This document shows, piece by piece, positions 26,266 through 35,375 of a stretch of DNA of 64,000 nt. Source of the DNA: Pseudomonas sp. 14P_8.1_Bac3 (GTDB lineage: Bacteria > Pseudomonadota > Gammaproteobacteria > Pseudomonadales > Pseudomonadaceae). The first letter of the stretch is position 1; each line of letters begins with the position of its first letter. The notes under the pieces are model-generated. The model was not told the DNA's origin, did no database searches, and worked only from the letters and a program-made list of their open reading frames with translations. Location: NCBI RefSeq assembly GCF_025466085.1, contig NZ_JANLOD010000018.1, positions 149,001 to 213,000 of the forward strand. The letters are read 5' to 3'. Position numbers and translations under genes: made by a program.

Positions 26266-26818
26266 TGGGGTGCACCACGCGTTGATAGTTTTCGGCAGGG
26301 CGATCGATAAACACGATGTCCAGGGCGCTGTTGTTCCAGCCTTTGGCAGCGTTCCAGTTGGCAGATAGGTGGATGTTCTGCGTGCAGTACTCGCGCTCGG
26401 CGCTGGTGCGAACATGGAAGGTGAATGCGTCCGTCTGGAGGCCATGCTGCTTCAGAACTTGAGTGACGATCTGCGGCACCGTCAGGTTCTGGAAAATGCG
26501 TTGGTTGTAGCTGAACTGCAAGTAGTGCAGCGCCGGTACCAGCGTCAGGTGATAGTGGCTCAGGCGCCTGCCAACGTGCCCCGCGACCACGTTTTCGATG
26601 CGGCCATGCAGGCCTTCGCCATTGAAGCCGAATTGCAGGAACGCCGGCAGGCTGAGCAGGCTTTCCAGATCGACATTGGGGTTTTCGCTGACCAGGTCGA
26701 CGCGAATGGCATAGAGCTCACTGATGGCTTCGGTGCCCTTGAAACTCAGGACTTTGAAGTCGTGGTGAACGGTGGGGATCGTCAGGGTGAATTGAGGGAA
26801 ATCAGCAGGTGCGAGCAT
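26258..26818 (-). pseudogene. Truncated vgrG (type VI secretion spike), fused to a foreign tail
   Basis: The first ~145 of 186 residues are the N-terminal gp27-like part of VgrG (FTLTIPTVHHDFKVLSFKGTEAIS, LHGRIENVVAGH, YNQRIFQNLTVPQIV, REYCTQ). Full VgrGs run beyond 600 residues. After REYCTQ the expected sequence stops and a 40-residue segment NIHLSANWNAAKGWNNS..VVHPNE follows in frame. I read this as an internal deletion joining the start of vgrG to the end of a downstream gene, probably its effector. It cannot form a spike. AAAGGATG precedes the ATG, so it may still be translated and drive the coupled DUF2931 genes. Confidence 0.75.
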
Positions 26819-27215
26819 GCACTCATCCTTTTGCTTCGATAGCCCATCCTTGAGCCGAGATAAAAAGGGACGACGCTCGTGACATGCAGGGCCCGAGCGA
26901 ATCGCAAGAATCCGAAACGCTATCAGCGGGCATGGAAGAATGATGTAGGAAGGGGCCTGAAGCTGTGTGCGAATGTTCTTGCGTTACTCATTGTTGCGGT
27001 GAACAGCGAGGTTCATTCGCCAATGTGGTGTGTCAGTCGACATCCTGAGCGACTGACATGCCGCCTTCGCGAGCAAGCCCGCTCCCACAGGTGTTGCGGC
27101 GCATCACCGTGATTTGAAAAGTGTACCGGCGCTATAAACAGGTTTTGTAACTTATTTTTAGCCGGTGGCCTTTCTAGAATAGCGACTCACTTGTCTTTGC
27201 CTGCGAGCTGCCCTC
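26819..27215. other. Gap upstream of the vgrG remnant with a single REP arm
   Basis: This 397-base stretch has no convincing gene. It holds one REP half (CTTCGCGAGCAAGCCCGCTC at about 27064-27083) with part of the usual spacer before it (GTGTGTCAGTCGACATC) but no left arm. A 77-codon frame at 26879-27112 runs through the REP and is rejected. It must carry divergent promoters for the vgrG remnant and the EamA gene. Confidence 0.6.
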
Positions 27216-28142
27216 ATGTCTGGCCTGCGCCGTTTTCCCTTACCGTTGATCGCTGCCTTTTTCGCGTTGTACGTGATTTGGGGGTCGACTTACCTGGTGA
27301 TCCGCATTGGAATCGAATACTGGCCGCCGCTGCTGCTCGCCGGGATCCGCTTCGTGATTGCCGGGACGTTGATGTACGCCTTCCTGCGCTGGCGCGGGGC
27401 TCCGGCGCCGACCTGGGCGCAGTGGAAAGCGGCGGGGATCATCGGCATTTTGCTGCTCAGTTGCGGCAACGGGGCCGTGAGCGTGGCCGAGCACACTGGC
27501 GTTGCGTCGGGGGTGGCCGCATTGGCGGTGGCGACGGTGCCGCTGTTTACCTTGCTCTGCGGGTATTTCTGGGGCGCGCGCAATACCCGTCTGGAGTGGG
27601 CCGGGATCGTGCTCGGGCTGATCGGCATCGGCATGTTGAATCTCGGTTCAAACCTGCAATCGAGTCCGCTCGGCGCGATGCTGCTGGTGTTCGCGGCGGC
27701 GGTCTGGGCGTTCGGTTCGGTCTGGAGCAAACACTTGCCGTTGCCACAAGGCGCCATGGCCAGTGCCGTGGAAATGCTCGTGGGCGGCGTGGTGCTATTG
27801 ATCGGCAGTGCGGTGAGCGGAGAACACCTGGACAGCCTGCCACCGATCGAAGGCTGGGCCGCATTGGCGTACCTGATCTTCTTCGGCTCGATCATCGCGT
27901 TCAACGCCTACATGTACTTGTTGAAAAACGTGCGGCCGGCGGCGGCCACCAGTTATGCCTACGTCAACCCGGCGGTGGCGGTGTTGCTGGGCATTGTGTT
28001 TGTCGGCGAAACCATCGGCATTGAAGAAGCCGTGGCCATGCTGGTGATCATCAGCGCCGTGGTATTGATCGGTTTACCGCAGTGGCGGCGGGCGCCGGTG
28101 CGACCGGCTGCGGTGGTGCAGACAGAATCGCGTGTGAATTAG
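27216..28142 (+). CDS. EamA/DMT family exporter, YedA-like
   Basis: A 308-residue inner-membrane transporter with ten predicted helices in two EamA repeats (LYVIWGSTYLVIRIGIEYWPP in the first, AVWAFGSVWSKHLPLP starting the second). YedA and relatives export small metabolites or amino acids; the substrate is unknown. The basic C-terminal tail is cytoplasmic. It lies 66 bases before rhlE on the same strand. Confidence 0.87.
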   Translation: MSGLRRFPLPLIAAFFALYVIWGSTYLVIRIGIEYWPPLLLAGIRFVIAGTLMYAFLRWRGAPAPTWAQWKAAGIIGILLLSCGNGAVSVAEHTGVASGVAALAVATVPLFTLLCGYFWGARNTRLEWAGIVLGLIGIGMLNLGSNLQSSPLGAMLLVFAAAVWAFGSVWSKHLPLPQGAMASAVEMLVGGVVLLIGSAVSGEHLDSLPPIEGWAALAYLIFFGSIIAFNAYMYLLKNVRPAAATSYAYVNPAVAVLLGIVFVGETIGIEEAVAMLVIISAVVLIGLPQWRRAPVRPAAVVQTESRVN

Positions 28143-28208
28143 GGTAAACTGCGCGGCAATTGCACTCTTGTTTGTACAACCCGCGCTGAATTTTCCTACG
28201 GTAATCCC

Positions 28209-29543
28209 ATGACTTTCGCCACCCTTGGCCTGATCGAACCCTTGCTGCGCTCTCTCGAGACGCTCGGCTACCAGACCCCGACGCCGGTCCAGGCGCAAGC
28301 CATTCCGGCGGTGCTGGCCGGTCGTGACCTGATGGCCGCCGCGCAGACCGGCACCGGCAAGACCGCCGGTTTCGCCGTGCCACTTCTGCAATTACTGGCC
28401 ATGGAAGGGCCGAAAGTCACTGCCAACTCGGTACGCGCGCTGATCCTGGTGCCGACCCGCGAACTGGCGGAGCAGGTTCACGAAGCCGTGCGCCAGTACG
28501 CCGAGAACCTGCCGCTGAGCACCTACGCAGTGTACGGCGGCGTCAGCATCAACCCGCAAATGATGAAGCTGCGCAAAGGCGTCGACCTGTTGGTGGCGAC
28601 ACCGGGCCGTTTGCTCGACCTGTTCCGCCAGAACGCGCTCAAGTTCAACCAGTTGCAAACCCTGGTGCTGGACGAAGCCGATCGCATGCTCGACCTGGGC
28701 TTTTCCGAGGAGCTGGGGAACATTTACCGCGTGCTGCCGAAGAAACGTCAGACGCTGTTGTTCTCCGCGACCTTCTCCGACGCGATTCGTCTGCTGGCCG
28801 GGCAAATGCTCAACGACCCGCTGAGCATCGAAGTCAGCCCGCGCAACGTCGCTGCCAACACGGTCAAGCAGTGGGTGGTCACGGTGGACAAGAAGCGCAA
28901 GCCGGAGCTGTTCATTCATTTGCTGCGCAAGGGCAAGTGGAAGCAGGTGCTGGTGTTCGCCAAGACCCGCAACGGCGTGGATGCGCTGGTGGAGAAACTC
29001 CAGGGGCTGGGCATCAATGCCGACGGCATCCATGGCGATAAACCCCAGGCGACCCGTCAACGCGCACTGGACCGTTTCAAGGCCAGCGAGGTGCAGATTC
29101 TGGTGGCCACCGACGTCGCGGCCCGTGGTCTGGATATCGAAGATTTGCCGTTGGTGGTCAATTTCGACTTGCCGATCGTGGCCGAAGACTACATCCACCG
29201 GATCGGTCGTACCGGCCGGGCGGGTTCGACCGGGCAGGCGATTTCGCTGGTATGTGCCGATGAAGTGAATCTGCTGTCGGCCATCGAGACGTTGACCCGT
29301 CAGACATTGCCGCGGCAGGTGGAACACGACTTTGAACCTGAGCACCGCGTGCCGGACACCGATGCCAGCGGCCAGGTGGTGAAGAAGCCGAAAAAACCGA
29401 AGAAGCCGAAGACGTCCAGCGGTGGTAAACGCAATTTGGGTAAATGGGTTGAGAGCGGGGAAGCTTCGGCGCCGGAGCCTTCGATCAAGCCTGTGCGCAA
29501 AGTGCCGGTGTTCAATACCGGGCCGCGTAAGCGTAAGCCTTGA
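28209..29543 (+). CDS. rhlE: DEAD-box ATP-dependent RNA helicase RhlE
   Basis: A 444-residue RNA helicase. Q-motif FATLGLIEPLLRSLETLGYQTPTPVQ, motif I AQTGTGKTA, Ia PTRELA, Ib TPGRL, motif II DEAD, motif III SAT, motif V VATDVAARGLDI and motif VI HRIGRTGRAG are all present. A Lys/Pro-rich C-terminus (KKPKKPKKPKTSSGGKR) resembles the RNA-binding tails of RhlE proteins involved in RNA decay and cold growth. Pseudomonads usually have more than one RhlE, so the exact paralogue is not certain. Confidence 0.9.
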   Translation: MTFATLGLIEPLLRSLETLGYQTPTPVQAQAIPAVLAGRDLMAAAQTGTGKTAGFAVPLLQLLAMEGPKVTANSVRALILVPTRELAEQVHEAVRQYAENLPLSTYAVYGGVSINPQMMKLRKGVDLLVATPGRLLDLFRQNALKFNQLQTLVLDEADRMLDLGFSEELGNIYRVLPKKRQTLLFSATFSDAIRLLAGQMLNDPLSIEVSPRNVAANTVKQWVVTVDKKRKPELFIHLLRKGKWKQVLVFAKTRNGVDALVEKLQGLGINADGIHGDKPQATRQRALDRFKASEVQILVATDVAARGLDIEDLPLVVNFDLPIVAEDYIHRIGRTGRAGSTGQAISLVCADEVNLLSAIETLTRQTLPRQVEHDFEPEHRVPDTDASGQVVKKPKKPKKPKTSSGGKRNLGKWVESGEASAPEPSIKPVRKVPVFNTGPRKRKP

Positions 29544-29608
29544 GGTCATGCGGCAGTTTTCAGGACGCCTTCGTCGGAACGCCGCCCGAAGCAAGCCCGC
29601 TCATAGGT

Positions 29609-29636
29609 GACCGCGTTCTTTCATGAGAACGCGGTC
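29609..29636. terminator. Hairpin at the convergent end of rhlE and the flavoprotein gene
   Basis: GACCGCGTTCT pairs perfectly with AGAACGCGGTC across TTCATG. It lies between converging genes and touches the stop codon of the minus-strand gene. No T-run follows on either side. Confidence 0.45.
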
Positions 29637-30878
29637 TCAACGGCGGCGCTTCAACCACTCCACCATCCCCATCCCCGCCGCGCGCCCACTGGCGAAACAC
29701 GCGGTCAGCAAATAGCCCCCCGTCGGCGCTTCCCAATCCAGCATCTCCCCCGCGCAGAACACGCCAGGCAGTTGCTTGAGCATCAAGCGTTCATCCATCG
29801 ACTCGAACGTCACGCCCCCGGCGCTGCTGATGGCTTCGTCCAGCGGGCGGGTTTTCACCAGAGTCAGCGGCAACGCCTTGATCGCCCTGGCCAGCAGCGG
29901 CGCGTCAGCAAAGCATTCCGCTGGCGTCAGTTCACGCAGCAGCGCCGCTTTCACGCCATCAATCCCGAGCTGACTGTGCAAATGTTTCGCCATGGAACGC
30001 GAGCCGCGCGGTTTGCTCAGCGCCGCCTGAATCTTATCCACAGGCCGGCCCGGCAATAGATCAATGTGAATGGTCGCCAAACCGTTCAGGTTGATCGCTT
30101 CGCGAATCGACGCCGACAGCGCATAGATCACACTGCCTTCAATCCCGGTGGCGGTGATCACACATTCGCCGAGCCGCGGCACGTCGTCATTGAGGCCGAT
30201 GGCGATATTTTTCAGCGGCGCACCGGCGAACTTACTGACCATCAATTCGCTCCAGGCCTGCACCTCGAAACCGCAATTGCTCGGTTGCAATGGCATCAGT
30301 CCTACGCCGCGCTGCTCCAGCGCGAGCATCCAGGCGCCATCCGAACCCAGCCGCGACCAACTGCCGCCGCCGAGGGCCAGCAGGGTCGCGTCGGGCTGGA
30401 TGGTTTTTTCGCCATCGGGGCTGTTGATGCGCAAACCCCCTTGGGCATTCCAGCCGAGCCAACGATGGCGGGTGTGGATAACTACGCCGTTGTCGCGCAG
30501 GCGTTTGAGCCAGGCGCGCAGCAGGGGGGCGGCTTTCATGTCGGTGGGAAACACCCGGCCGGAGCTGCCGACGAAGGTTTCGATGCCCAGGTCATGAATC
30601 CACTGGCACAGCGCCTCGGCGCCAAAGGCGCGTAGTAGCGGCGCAATCTGCGGCGCGCGTTCGGCGTAGCGGGAGAGGAACGCCGGGTAGTCTTCGGAGT
30701 GGGTGATGTTCATGCCGCCCACGCCGGCCAACAGGAATTTTCGCCCCACGGACGGCATGCCGTCGTACAGGTCGACGTTGATTCCGGCCTGGCTCAACAC
30801 TTCTGCGGCCATCAGGCCGGCGGGGCCGCCGCCGATGATAGCGACGTGTGGGGGGAGGGAAGTGTCGGGCTGGGTCAT
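29637..30878 (-). CDS. TIGR03862 family flavoprotein (HI0933-like)
   Basis: A 413-residue FAD-dependent oxidoreductase. The Rossmann motif VAIIGGGPAGLMAAEVLSQAG opens the protein, GRKFLLAGVGGMNITHSE is the HI0933/BaiN-family signature, and AGEMLDWEAPTGGYLLTACFASGRAAG closes the FAD site. The reaction is unknown. The ATG at 30878 (MTQPDTS) is chosen; an upstream start at 30914 would put 12 residues before it without a ribosome-binding site. Confidence 0.87.
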   Translation of the reverse strand: MTQPDTSLPPHVAIIGGGPAGLMAAEVLSQAGINVDLYDGMPSVGRKFLLAGVGGMNITHSEDYPAFLSRYAERAPQIAPLLRAFGAEALCQWIHDLGIETFVGSSGRVFPTDMKAAPLLRAWLKRLRDNGVVIHTRHRWLGWNAQGGLRINSPDGEKTIQPDATLLALGGGSWSRLGSDGAWMLALEQRGVGLMPLQPSNCGFEVQAWSELMVSKFAGAPLKNIAIGLNDDVPRLGECVITATGIEGSVIYALSASIREAINLNGLATIHIDLLPGRPVDKIQAALSKPRGSRSMAKHLHSQLGIDGVKAALLRELTPAECFADAPLLARAIKALPLTLVKTRPLDEAISSAGGVTFESMDERLMLKQLPGVFCAGEMLDWEAPTGGYLLTACFASGRAAGMGMVEWLKRRR

Positions 30879-30931
30879 TAGAAGCGCTGCGGTATGGCGG
30901 AATAAGCCGGGCATTCTACCAGCACAGCTCA

Positions 30932-31022
30932 GGGTGGGAGCGGGCTTGCTCGCGAAGGCGGTGGATCAGTCAACATCCACGCTGGCTGACACACCGCCTT
31001 CGCGAGCAAGCCCGCTCCCACA
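30932..31022. repeat. Paired inverted REP element (REPIN-like)
   Basis: GGTGGGAGCGGGCTTGCTCG and its inverse around GGTGGATCAGTCAACATCCACGCTGGCTGACACACCGCC. It lies in the gap between the flavoprotein and deacetylase-like genes. Confidence 0.88.
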
Positions 31023-31156
31023 GATATCATCAGTGTTATTGGGCTGATCAAAAAACAACCACCCGGTTCTAGGCTAGGTGCAGTCTGGCCTGTAGGACCT
31101 TTCACTCAGGTTATCCACAGGCAGTTCCACAGGCATTGTGGGTAAAGACTCACCGT

Positions 31157-32077
31157 TCAATGACAACCTGATGACGTCCACACCCGCTGTGCGCTGTGAT
31201 GGAGGATGCCATGCCGTCGCGCCAATGCCTGGCGATCCTTGCTGTAGCCACCGCCAATCACTCCCACCACTGGAATATCCCGCCCCAGGCAATGGCGCAT
31301 GACGCTTTCATCCCGGGCGGCAACGCCTTCGTCTGTCAGCTTCAGGTAACCGAGGGCGTCATCCTTGTGCACATCGACACCGGCGTCGTACAACACCAGG
31401 TCCGGTTGATAGAGCGGCAGCAGGTAATTCAGGGCGTCATCCACCACCCTCAGGTAATCGGCATCGCCCATGCCTTTGGGCAGCGGGATGTCCCAGTCAC
31501 TGTCGGCCTTGCGTGCAGGAAAGTTCTTCTCGCAGTGCAGGGAAACGGTCACCGCGTCGGGGGTGTTGTGCAGGATGCGTGCAGTCCCGTCGCCCTGATG
31601 CACGTCGCAATCGAAGATCAGCACCCGATTCACACGACCGCTTTCCAGCAGGTAATGGCTGATCACCGCCAGGTCATTGAAGATGCAAAAGCCCGCCGGG
31701 TAGTCGTAATGCGCATGGTGCGTGCCGCCGGCCAGGTGGCAGGCCAGCCCGTGTTGCAGCGCCTGTTCCGCCGCCAGCAGCGAGCCGCCGACCGCGCGCA
31801 CGGTACGCCGGGCCAGCGCTTCGCTCCACGGCAAACCGAGGCGCCGCTGGTCTTCGCGGGACAACTCGCCGCTCATGTAGCGTTCGATATAAGCAGCGTC
31901 ATGGGCGAGGGCGAGAATCTCCGGTGGACAGAGTTCCGGGCGCAGCAGGTCGGCGTCCCGGGTCAGGCCGCTGTCCACCAGGTGATCGCGCAGCAGGCGA
32001 AACTTGTCCATGGGGAAGCGGTGATCCGCCGGGAACTCGGGGCTGTAGTCTTCGTGGTAGATCAACGGCAGCGGCAT
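31157..32077 (-). CDS. Histone deacetylase/acetoin-utilisation family hydrolase
   Basis: A 306-residue Zn-dependent deacetylase of the HDAC/AcuC superfamily. The active-site pieces are GGTHHAHYDYPAGFC (His pair), FDCDVHQGDGTA (zinc-binding Asp and His) and YDAGVDVHKDD (second Asp). Bacterial members remove acyl groups from polyamines or proteins; the substrate here is unknown. The ATG at 32077 gives the standard MPLPLIYHEDYSPEFP start. The gene is divergent from the acetyltransferase at 32153 with only 75 bases between them, so an acetylase and a deacetylase-like enzyme share a promoter region. Confidence 0.88.
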   Translation of the reverse strand: MPLPLIYHEDYSPEFPADHRFPMDKFRLLRDHLVDSGLTRDADLLRPELCPPEILALAHDAAYIERYMSGELSREDQRRLGLPWSEALARRTVRAVGGSLLAAEQALQHGLACHLAGGTHHAHYDYPAGFCIFNDLAVISHYLLESGRVNRVLIFDCDVHQGDGTARILHNTPDAVTVSLHCEKNFPARKADSDWDIPLPKGMGDADYLRVVDDALNYLLPLYQPDLVLYDAGVDVHKDDALGYLKLTDEGVAARDESVMRHCLGRDIPVVGVIGGGYSKDRQALARRHGILHHSAQRVWTSSGCH

Positions 32078-32152
32078 GTTGAAATCAGGCAGGAATGAAA
32101 GAGCGATCGTACCAGCGTTGTAGACTGGCGGCATGGTTTGGGGGAGGGCACG

Positions 32153-32722
32153 ATGGAGCCGATACTGGAACTGGAAAGTGCGCGACTGTTGTTGCGGCAG
32201 TGGCGAGATGAGGATTTGCCGGCGTTTGCGAAGATGTGTGCCGATCCGCAGGTGATGCGTTATTTTCCGGCGGCCCTGAGTCGGCTGGAAAGTGCGTCGT
32301 TGATCGGGCGGGTCCGCGGGCATTTTGCCGAGCACGGTTTTGGCCTCTGGGCGTTGGAGCGCAAGGACACGGGCGCTTTCATCGGGTTTACCGGGCTGGG
32401 TGTGGTCGGTTTCGACGCGCCGTTTACCCCGGCCATCGAGATCGGCTGGCGCCTGGCGCGCGAGCACTGGGGCCTGGGCTATGCCAGTGAGGCGGCCTGG
32501 ACCGCTCTGCGCTGCGGGTTTGACCGGTTGGCGCTGAACGAGATCGTGTCCTTCACCACCGAGGCCAACACGCCGTCGCAGAAAGTCATGCAGGCCATCG
32601 GCATGCAGCATGATTCAGCGGATGACTTCGAACACCCGAAGCTCGCGGCCGATCATCCGTTGCGGCACCATGTGCTGTACCGCATTACCCGTGAACAATG
32701 GCTGCAAACCTTGCATGGATAA
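32153..32722 (+). CDS. GNAT family N-acetyltransferase (RimJ/RimL-like)
   Basis: A 189-residue acetyl-CoA-dependent acetyltransferase. LRQWRDEDLPAFAKMCADPQVMRYFP starts the fold, IEIGWRLAREHWGLGYASEAA is the acetyl-CoA loop, and NTPSQKVMQAIGM follows the RimJ/RimL pattern. Such enzymes modify protein N-termini or small amines. ATG 32153 follows GGGGAGGGCACG. Confidence 0.88.
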   Translation: MEPILELESARLLLRQWRDEDLPAFAKMCADPQVMRYFPAALSRLESASLIGRVRGHFAEHGFGLWALERKDTGAFIGFTGLGVVGFDAPFTPAIEIGWRLAREHWGLGYASEAAWTALRCGFDRLALNEIVSFTTEANTPSQKVMQAIGMQHDSADDFEHPKLAADHPLRHHVLYRITREQWLQTLHG

Positions 32723-32828
32723 GCCGGCGCGGACGTTTACAATGGCGTCAATGATGGCCTCGGCCAGAACCTGAATCGACCGCCGCAGCCAAGACTGCGC
32801 GGCATTGCGTTGTGTGAGGAGAGTCTGA

Positions 32829-33698
32829 ATGAGCCAAGTGTTGGATGATCTGGTCGATTTGCTGACCCTGGAACCCATCGAAGAAAACCTCTTTCGCGGG
32901 CGCAGCCAGGACCTGGGTTTTCGTCAATTGTTCGGCGGTCAGGTCATCGGTCAGTCCCTGTCAGCGGCCAGTCAGACCGTCGAAGAAGCCCGGCACGTGC
33001 ATTCGATGCACGGTTATTTCCTGCGTCCGGGCGACTCTGCGCTGCCCGTGGTGTATCAGGTGGATCGGGTGCGCGACGGCGGCAGTTTCAGCACCCGGCG
33101 GGTGACGGCGATCCAGAAGGGCAACCCGATCTTCACGTGCAGCGCTTCGTTTCAGTACGACGAAAAAGGCTTCGAGCATCAGGCCGAGATGCCGGTGGTG
33201 GTCGGCCCGGAAAACCTGCCGTCGGAGCTGGAGCTGGCCCAGCAGCGCGCGCACCTGATCCCCGAGCACATGCGGGAAAAACTGCTGTGCCCGAAACCGA
33301 TCGAATTCCGACCGATCACCGAGGAAGATCCCTACAACCCTCAGCCGTCCGATCCGATCAAGTACGTCTGGTTTCGCGCCGACGGTGCCCTGGCCGATAC
33401 CCCGGCGCTGCACAAATACCTGCTGGCCTACGCCTCGGACTTCGGTTTGCTGACTACCTCGATGCAGCCCCATGGCAAATCGGTCTGGCACAAAGACATG
33501 CAGGTCGCCAGTCTCGACCACGCGCTGTGGTTCCACGCGGACCTGCGCGCGGATGACTGGTTGCTCTACGCCATGGACAGCCCGTGGGCCGGCAACTCTC
33601 GCGGTTTCACCCGTGGCAGCGTGTTCAACCGCGCCGGGCAACTGGTGGCGTCGGTCACCCAGGAAGGCTTGATCCGTCACCGCAAGGATTGGGCATGA
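32829..33698 (+). CDS. tesB: Acyl-CoA thioesterase II
   Basis: A 289-residue double hot-dog thioesterase that hydrolyses medium- and long-chain acyl-CoA. LFRGRSQDLGFRQLFGGQVIGQSLSAA and the second-repeat segment HKDMQVASLDHALWFHADLRADDWLLY contain the Asp of the TesB catalytic triad. Length matches E. coli TesB (286). TGAGGAGAG lies before the ATG. Its last 4 bases overlap the next gene. Confidence 0.94.
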   Translation: MSQVLDDLVDLLTLEPIEENLFRGRSQDLGFRQLFGGQVIGQSLSAASQTVEEARHVHSMHGYFLRPGDSALPVVYQVDRVRDGGSFSTRRVTAIQKGNPIFTCSASFQYDEKGFEHQAEMPVVVGPENLPSELELAQQRAHLIPEHMREKLLCPKPIEFRPITEEDPYNPQPSDPIKYVWFRADGALADTPALHKYLLAYASDFGLLTTSMQPHGKSVWHKDMQVASLDHALWFHADLRADDWLLYAMDSPWAGNSRGFTRGSVFNRAGQLVASVTQEGLIRHRKDWA

Positions 33699-34288
33699 GT
33701 CTGGCTGAGGTGAGGCACTGGGTATTCGACATGGACGGCACCCTGACGGTGGCGGTCCATGACTTCGCGGCCATCCGCGTGGCGTTGGCGATTCCCGCCG
33801 AAGACGACATCCTGACCCACCTCGCCGCGCTGCCGGCCGATGAAGCCGCCGCCAAGCACGCGTGGCTGCTGGAGCATGAACGGGATCTGGCGTTAGGTTC
33901 GAAACCGGCGCCGGGGGCGGTGGAGCTGGTGCGTGAGCTGGCGGGTCGCGGTTATCGGCTGGGGATCCTCACGCGCAATGCGCGGGAGCTGGCGCATGTG
34001 ACGCTGGAAGCCATTGGCCTGGCGGACTGCTTTGCGGCGGACGATGTGCTCGGCCGTGACGAAGCGCCGCCCAAGCCGCATCCCGGTGGATTGCTGAAAC
34101 TGGCCGAAGCGTGGAAGGTGCCGGCGAGCGAGATGGTGATGGTCGGTGATTACCGTTTTGATCTGGATTGCGGCAGGGCGGCCGGGGCGCGGACGGTGTT
34201 GGTGAACCTGCCGGATAATCCGTGGCCTGAGTTGACGGATTGGCATGCGGCGGATTGTGTTGAGCTCAGGCAGATGCTTTTGGCTTGA
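33695..34288 (+). CDS. HAD family phosphatase
   Basis: A 197-residue HAD hydrolase. Motif I is FDMDGTLT (nucleophile and acid/base Asp), motif II is ILTRNA, and motif IV is MVGDYRFDLDCGRAAGA. The small cap domain resembles phosphoglycolate-phosphatase-type enzymes. The start ATGA overlaps the tesB stop, so the two are translationally coupled; a shared pathway has not been shown. Confidence 0.88.
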   Translation: MSLAEVRHWVFDMDGTLTVAVHDFAAIRVALAIPAEDDILTHLAALPADEAAAKHAWLLEHERDLALGSKPAPGAVELVRELAGRGYRLGILTRNARELAHVTLEAIGLADCFAADDVLGRDEAPPKPHPGGLLKLAEAWKVPASEMVMVGDYRFDLDCGRAAGARTVLVNLPDNPWPELTDWHAADCVELRQMLLA

Positions 34289-34311
34289 GAGATTGGGCCG
34301 TCCGGACGAGC

Positions 34312-34390
34312 GCTTTCGCGAGCAAGCCCGCTCCCACAAGGAATTTCAGATCGATACAGATCGAGTGTGGGATCGGGCTTGCTCGCGAAT
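34312..34390. repeat. Paired REP element, arms inward
   Basis: CGCTTTCGCGAGCAAGCCCG and a right arm with a base change (GTGTGGGATCGGGCTTGCTC) around a short spacer, at the convergent junction of the HAD and hydrolase genes. Confidence 0.8.
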
Positions 34391-34415
34391 GAGGCCCTGC
34401 CAGTCAACAAAAAAC

Positions 34416-35375
34416 TCACTGCCCAAACAACACCTTCTGCCCCTCCGGCGACGTAAACATCCCATCCCCGTTATGCCCAACCCCTGGCACTTCAACCAGC
34501 TGTTGACTCAACCCCTGCGGATGGCGGCGTTTCAGGTACTCGAAATAACTCCGCCCGCGCGCCAATCGATAAGCGCCCTGAGCTTCGGCTTCGCAGCTTT
34601 TATCCAGCGCCGGATGATTCGGATCGATGTCCTCCTGCCCCAACAGATAAACGATATCCCGCTGGACATAATTCGCCTCCAGCTGCGCAGGCGTTTGTCC
34701 GTCAGCATACGCCGGCAAATCTGTCAGACCGTATTTCCAGCGGTTGTAGTCCGGACACTTGGCGTGACTGAAGGCCAGCGGCCTGCGCTCATCGAAATAC
34801 GCGTAGGAAGACGGGTTGGCGACGACATAGCGCACGTGCACCCCGGCCGCCTTGAGCTCGGGCTGATCGTGATTCAGCAACGCATAACGCTGCACCACCT
34901 GTGCACCGCCAGAATGACCGGCGATGACCACTTCCTTCACGTCCGGAAACTGTCGCCGATCGCCGAGCCGAGCGATGATCTGGTCGAGCGCGGCGTAGGA
35001 ACTCAGGGCAAACGGCGCGGTGGATAAACCGCCGGCCATCCAGTCATTGCCCTGCCAGCGCAGCACGGTATCCGCCACGGGATGCAGGGCGATGTCGGTT
35101 TCATTGAGGAACTGCGGGGCGATCACCAGGGTATTCGTGCTTTGCCCGGCCTGTTCCGCCGCGCGCTCGCCGCTCTTGCGGTAGGTTTCAGCGTTGCGCA
35201 GGCGCCCATGGATGATGATCAGCACCCGCTCGATTTTCGCCGGCGCCGGGCCGATGCCCACCGCCATCTCGCCTTCTTTCAACAACAGTCGTCCGGGGCT
35301 GATCTCCTTGACCCCATGCTCGGCGGCCTGGGTGCTTGCACAGGTGAACAACAGAACCAACAGCCACTTGTTCAT
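34416..35375 (-). CDS. Secreted alpha/beta hydrolase
   Basis: A 319-residue protein with a Sec signal peptide (MNKWLLVLLFTCASTQA) and an alpha/beta-hydrolase fold: oxyanion region IIIHGRL, nucleophile elbow GHSGGAQ and a C-terminal His in VPGVGHNGDGMF. It is a periplasmic or secreted esterase-like enzyme of unknown substrate. The ATG directly follows the stop of the YpfJ-type gene (TAG|ATG), so the two are co-translated. Confidence 0.84.
   Translation of the reverse strand: MNKWLLVLLFTCASTQAAEHGVKEISPGRLLLKEGEMAVGIGPAPAKIERVLIIIHGRLRNAETYRKSGERAAEQAGQSTNTLVIAPQFLNETDIALHPVADTVLRWQGNDWMAGGLSTAPFALSSYAALDQIIARLGDRRQFPDVKEVVIAGHSGGAQVVQRYALLNHDQPELKAAGVHVRYVVANPSSYAYFDERRPLAFSHAKCPDYNRWKYGLTDLPAYADGQTPAQLEANYVQRDIVYLLGQEDIDPNHPALDKSCEAEAQGAYRLARGRSYFEYLKRRHPQGLSQQLVEVPGVGHNGDGMFTSPEGQKVLFGQ

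Noticed and set aside
26879..27112. 77-codon frame between the vgrG remnant and the EamA gene
   Set aside because: It reads through a REP arm, has no ribosome-binding site and no similarity recognised.
32078..32611. 178-residue N-terminal extension of the deacetylase-like gene
   Set aside because: The family starts at MPLPLIYHEDY; the extension overlaps the acetyltransferase gene on the other strand and has no domain.
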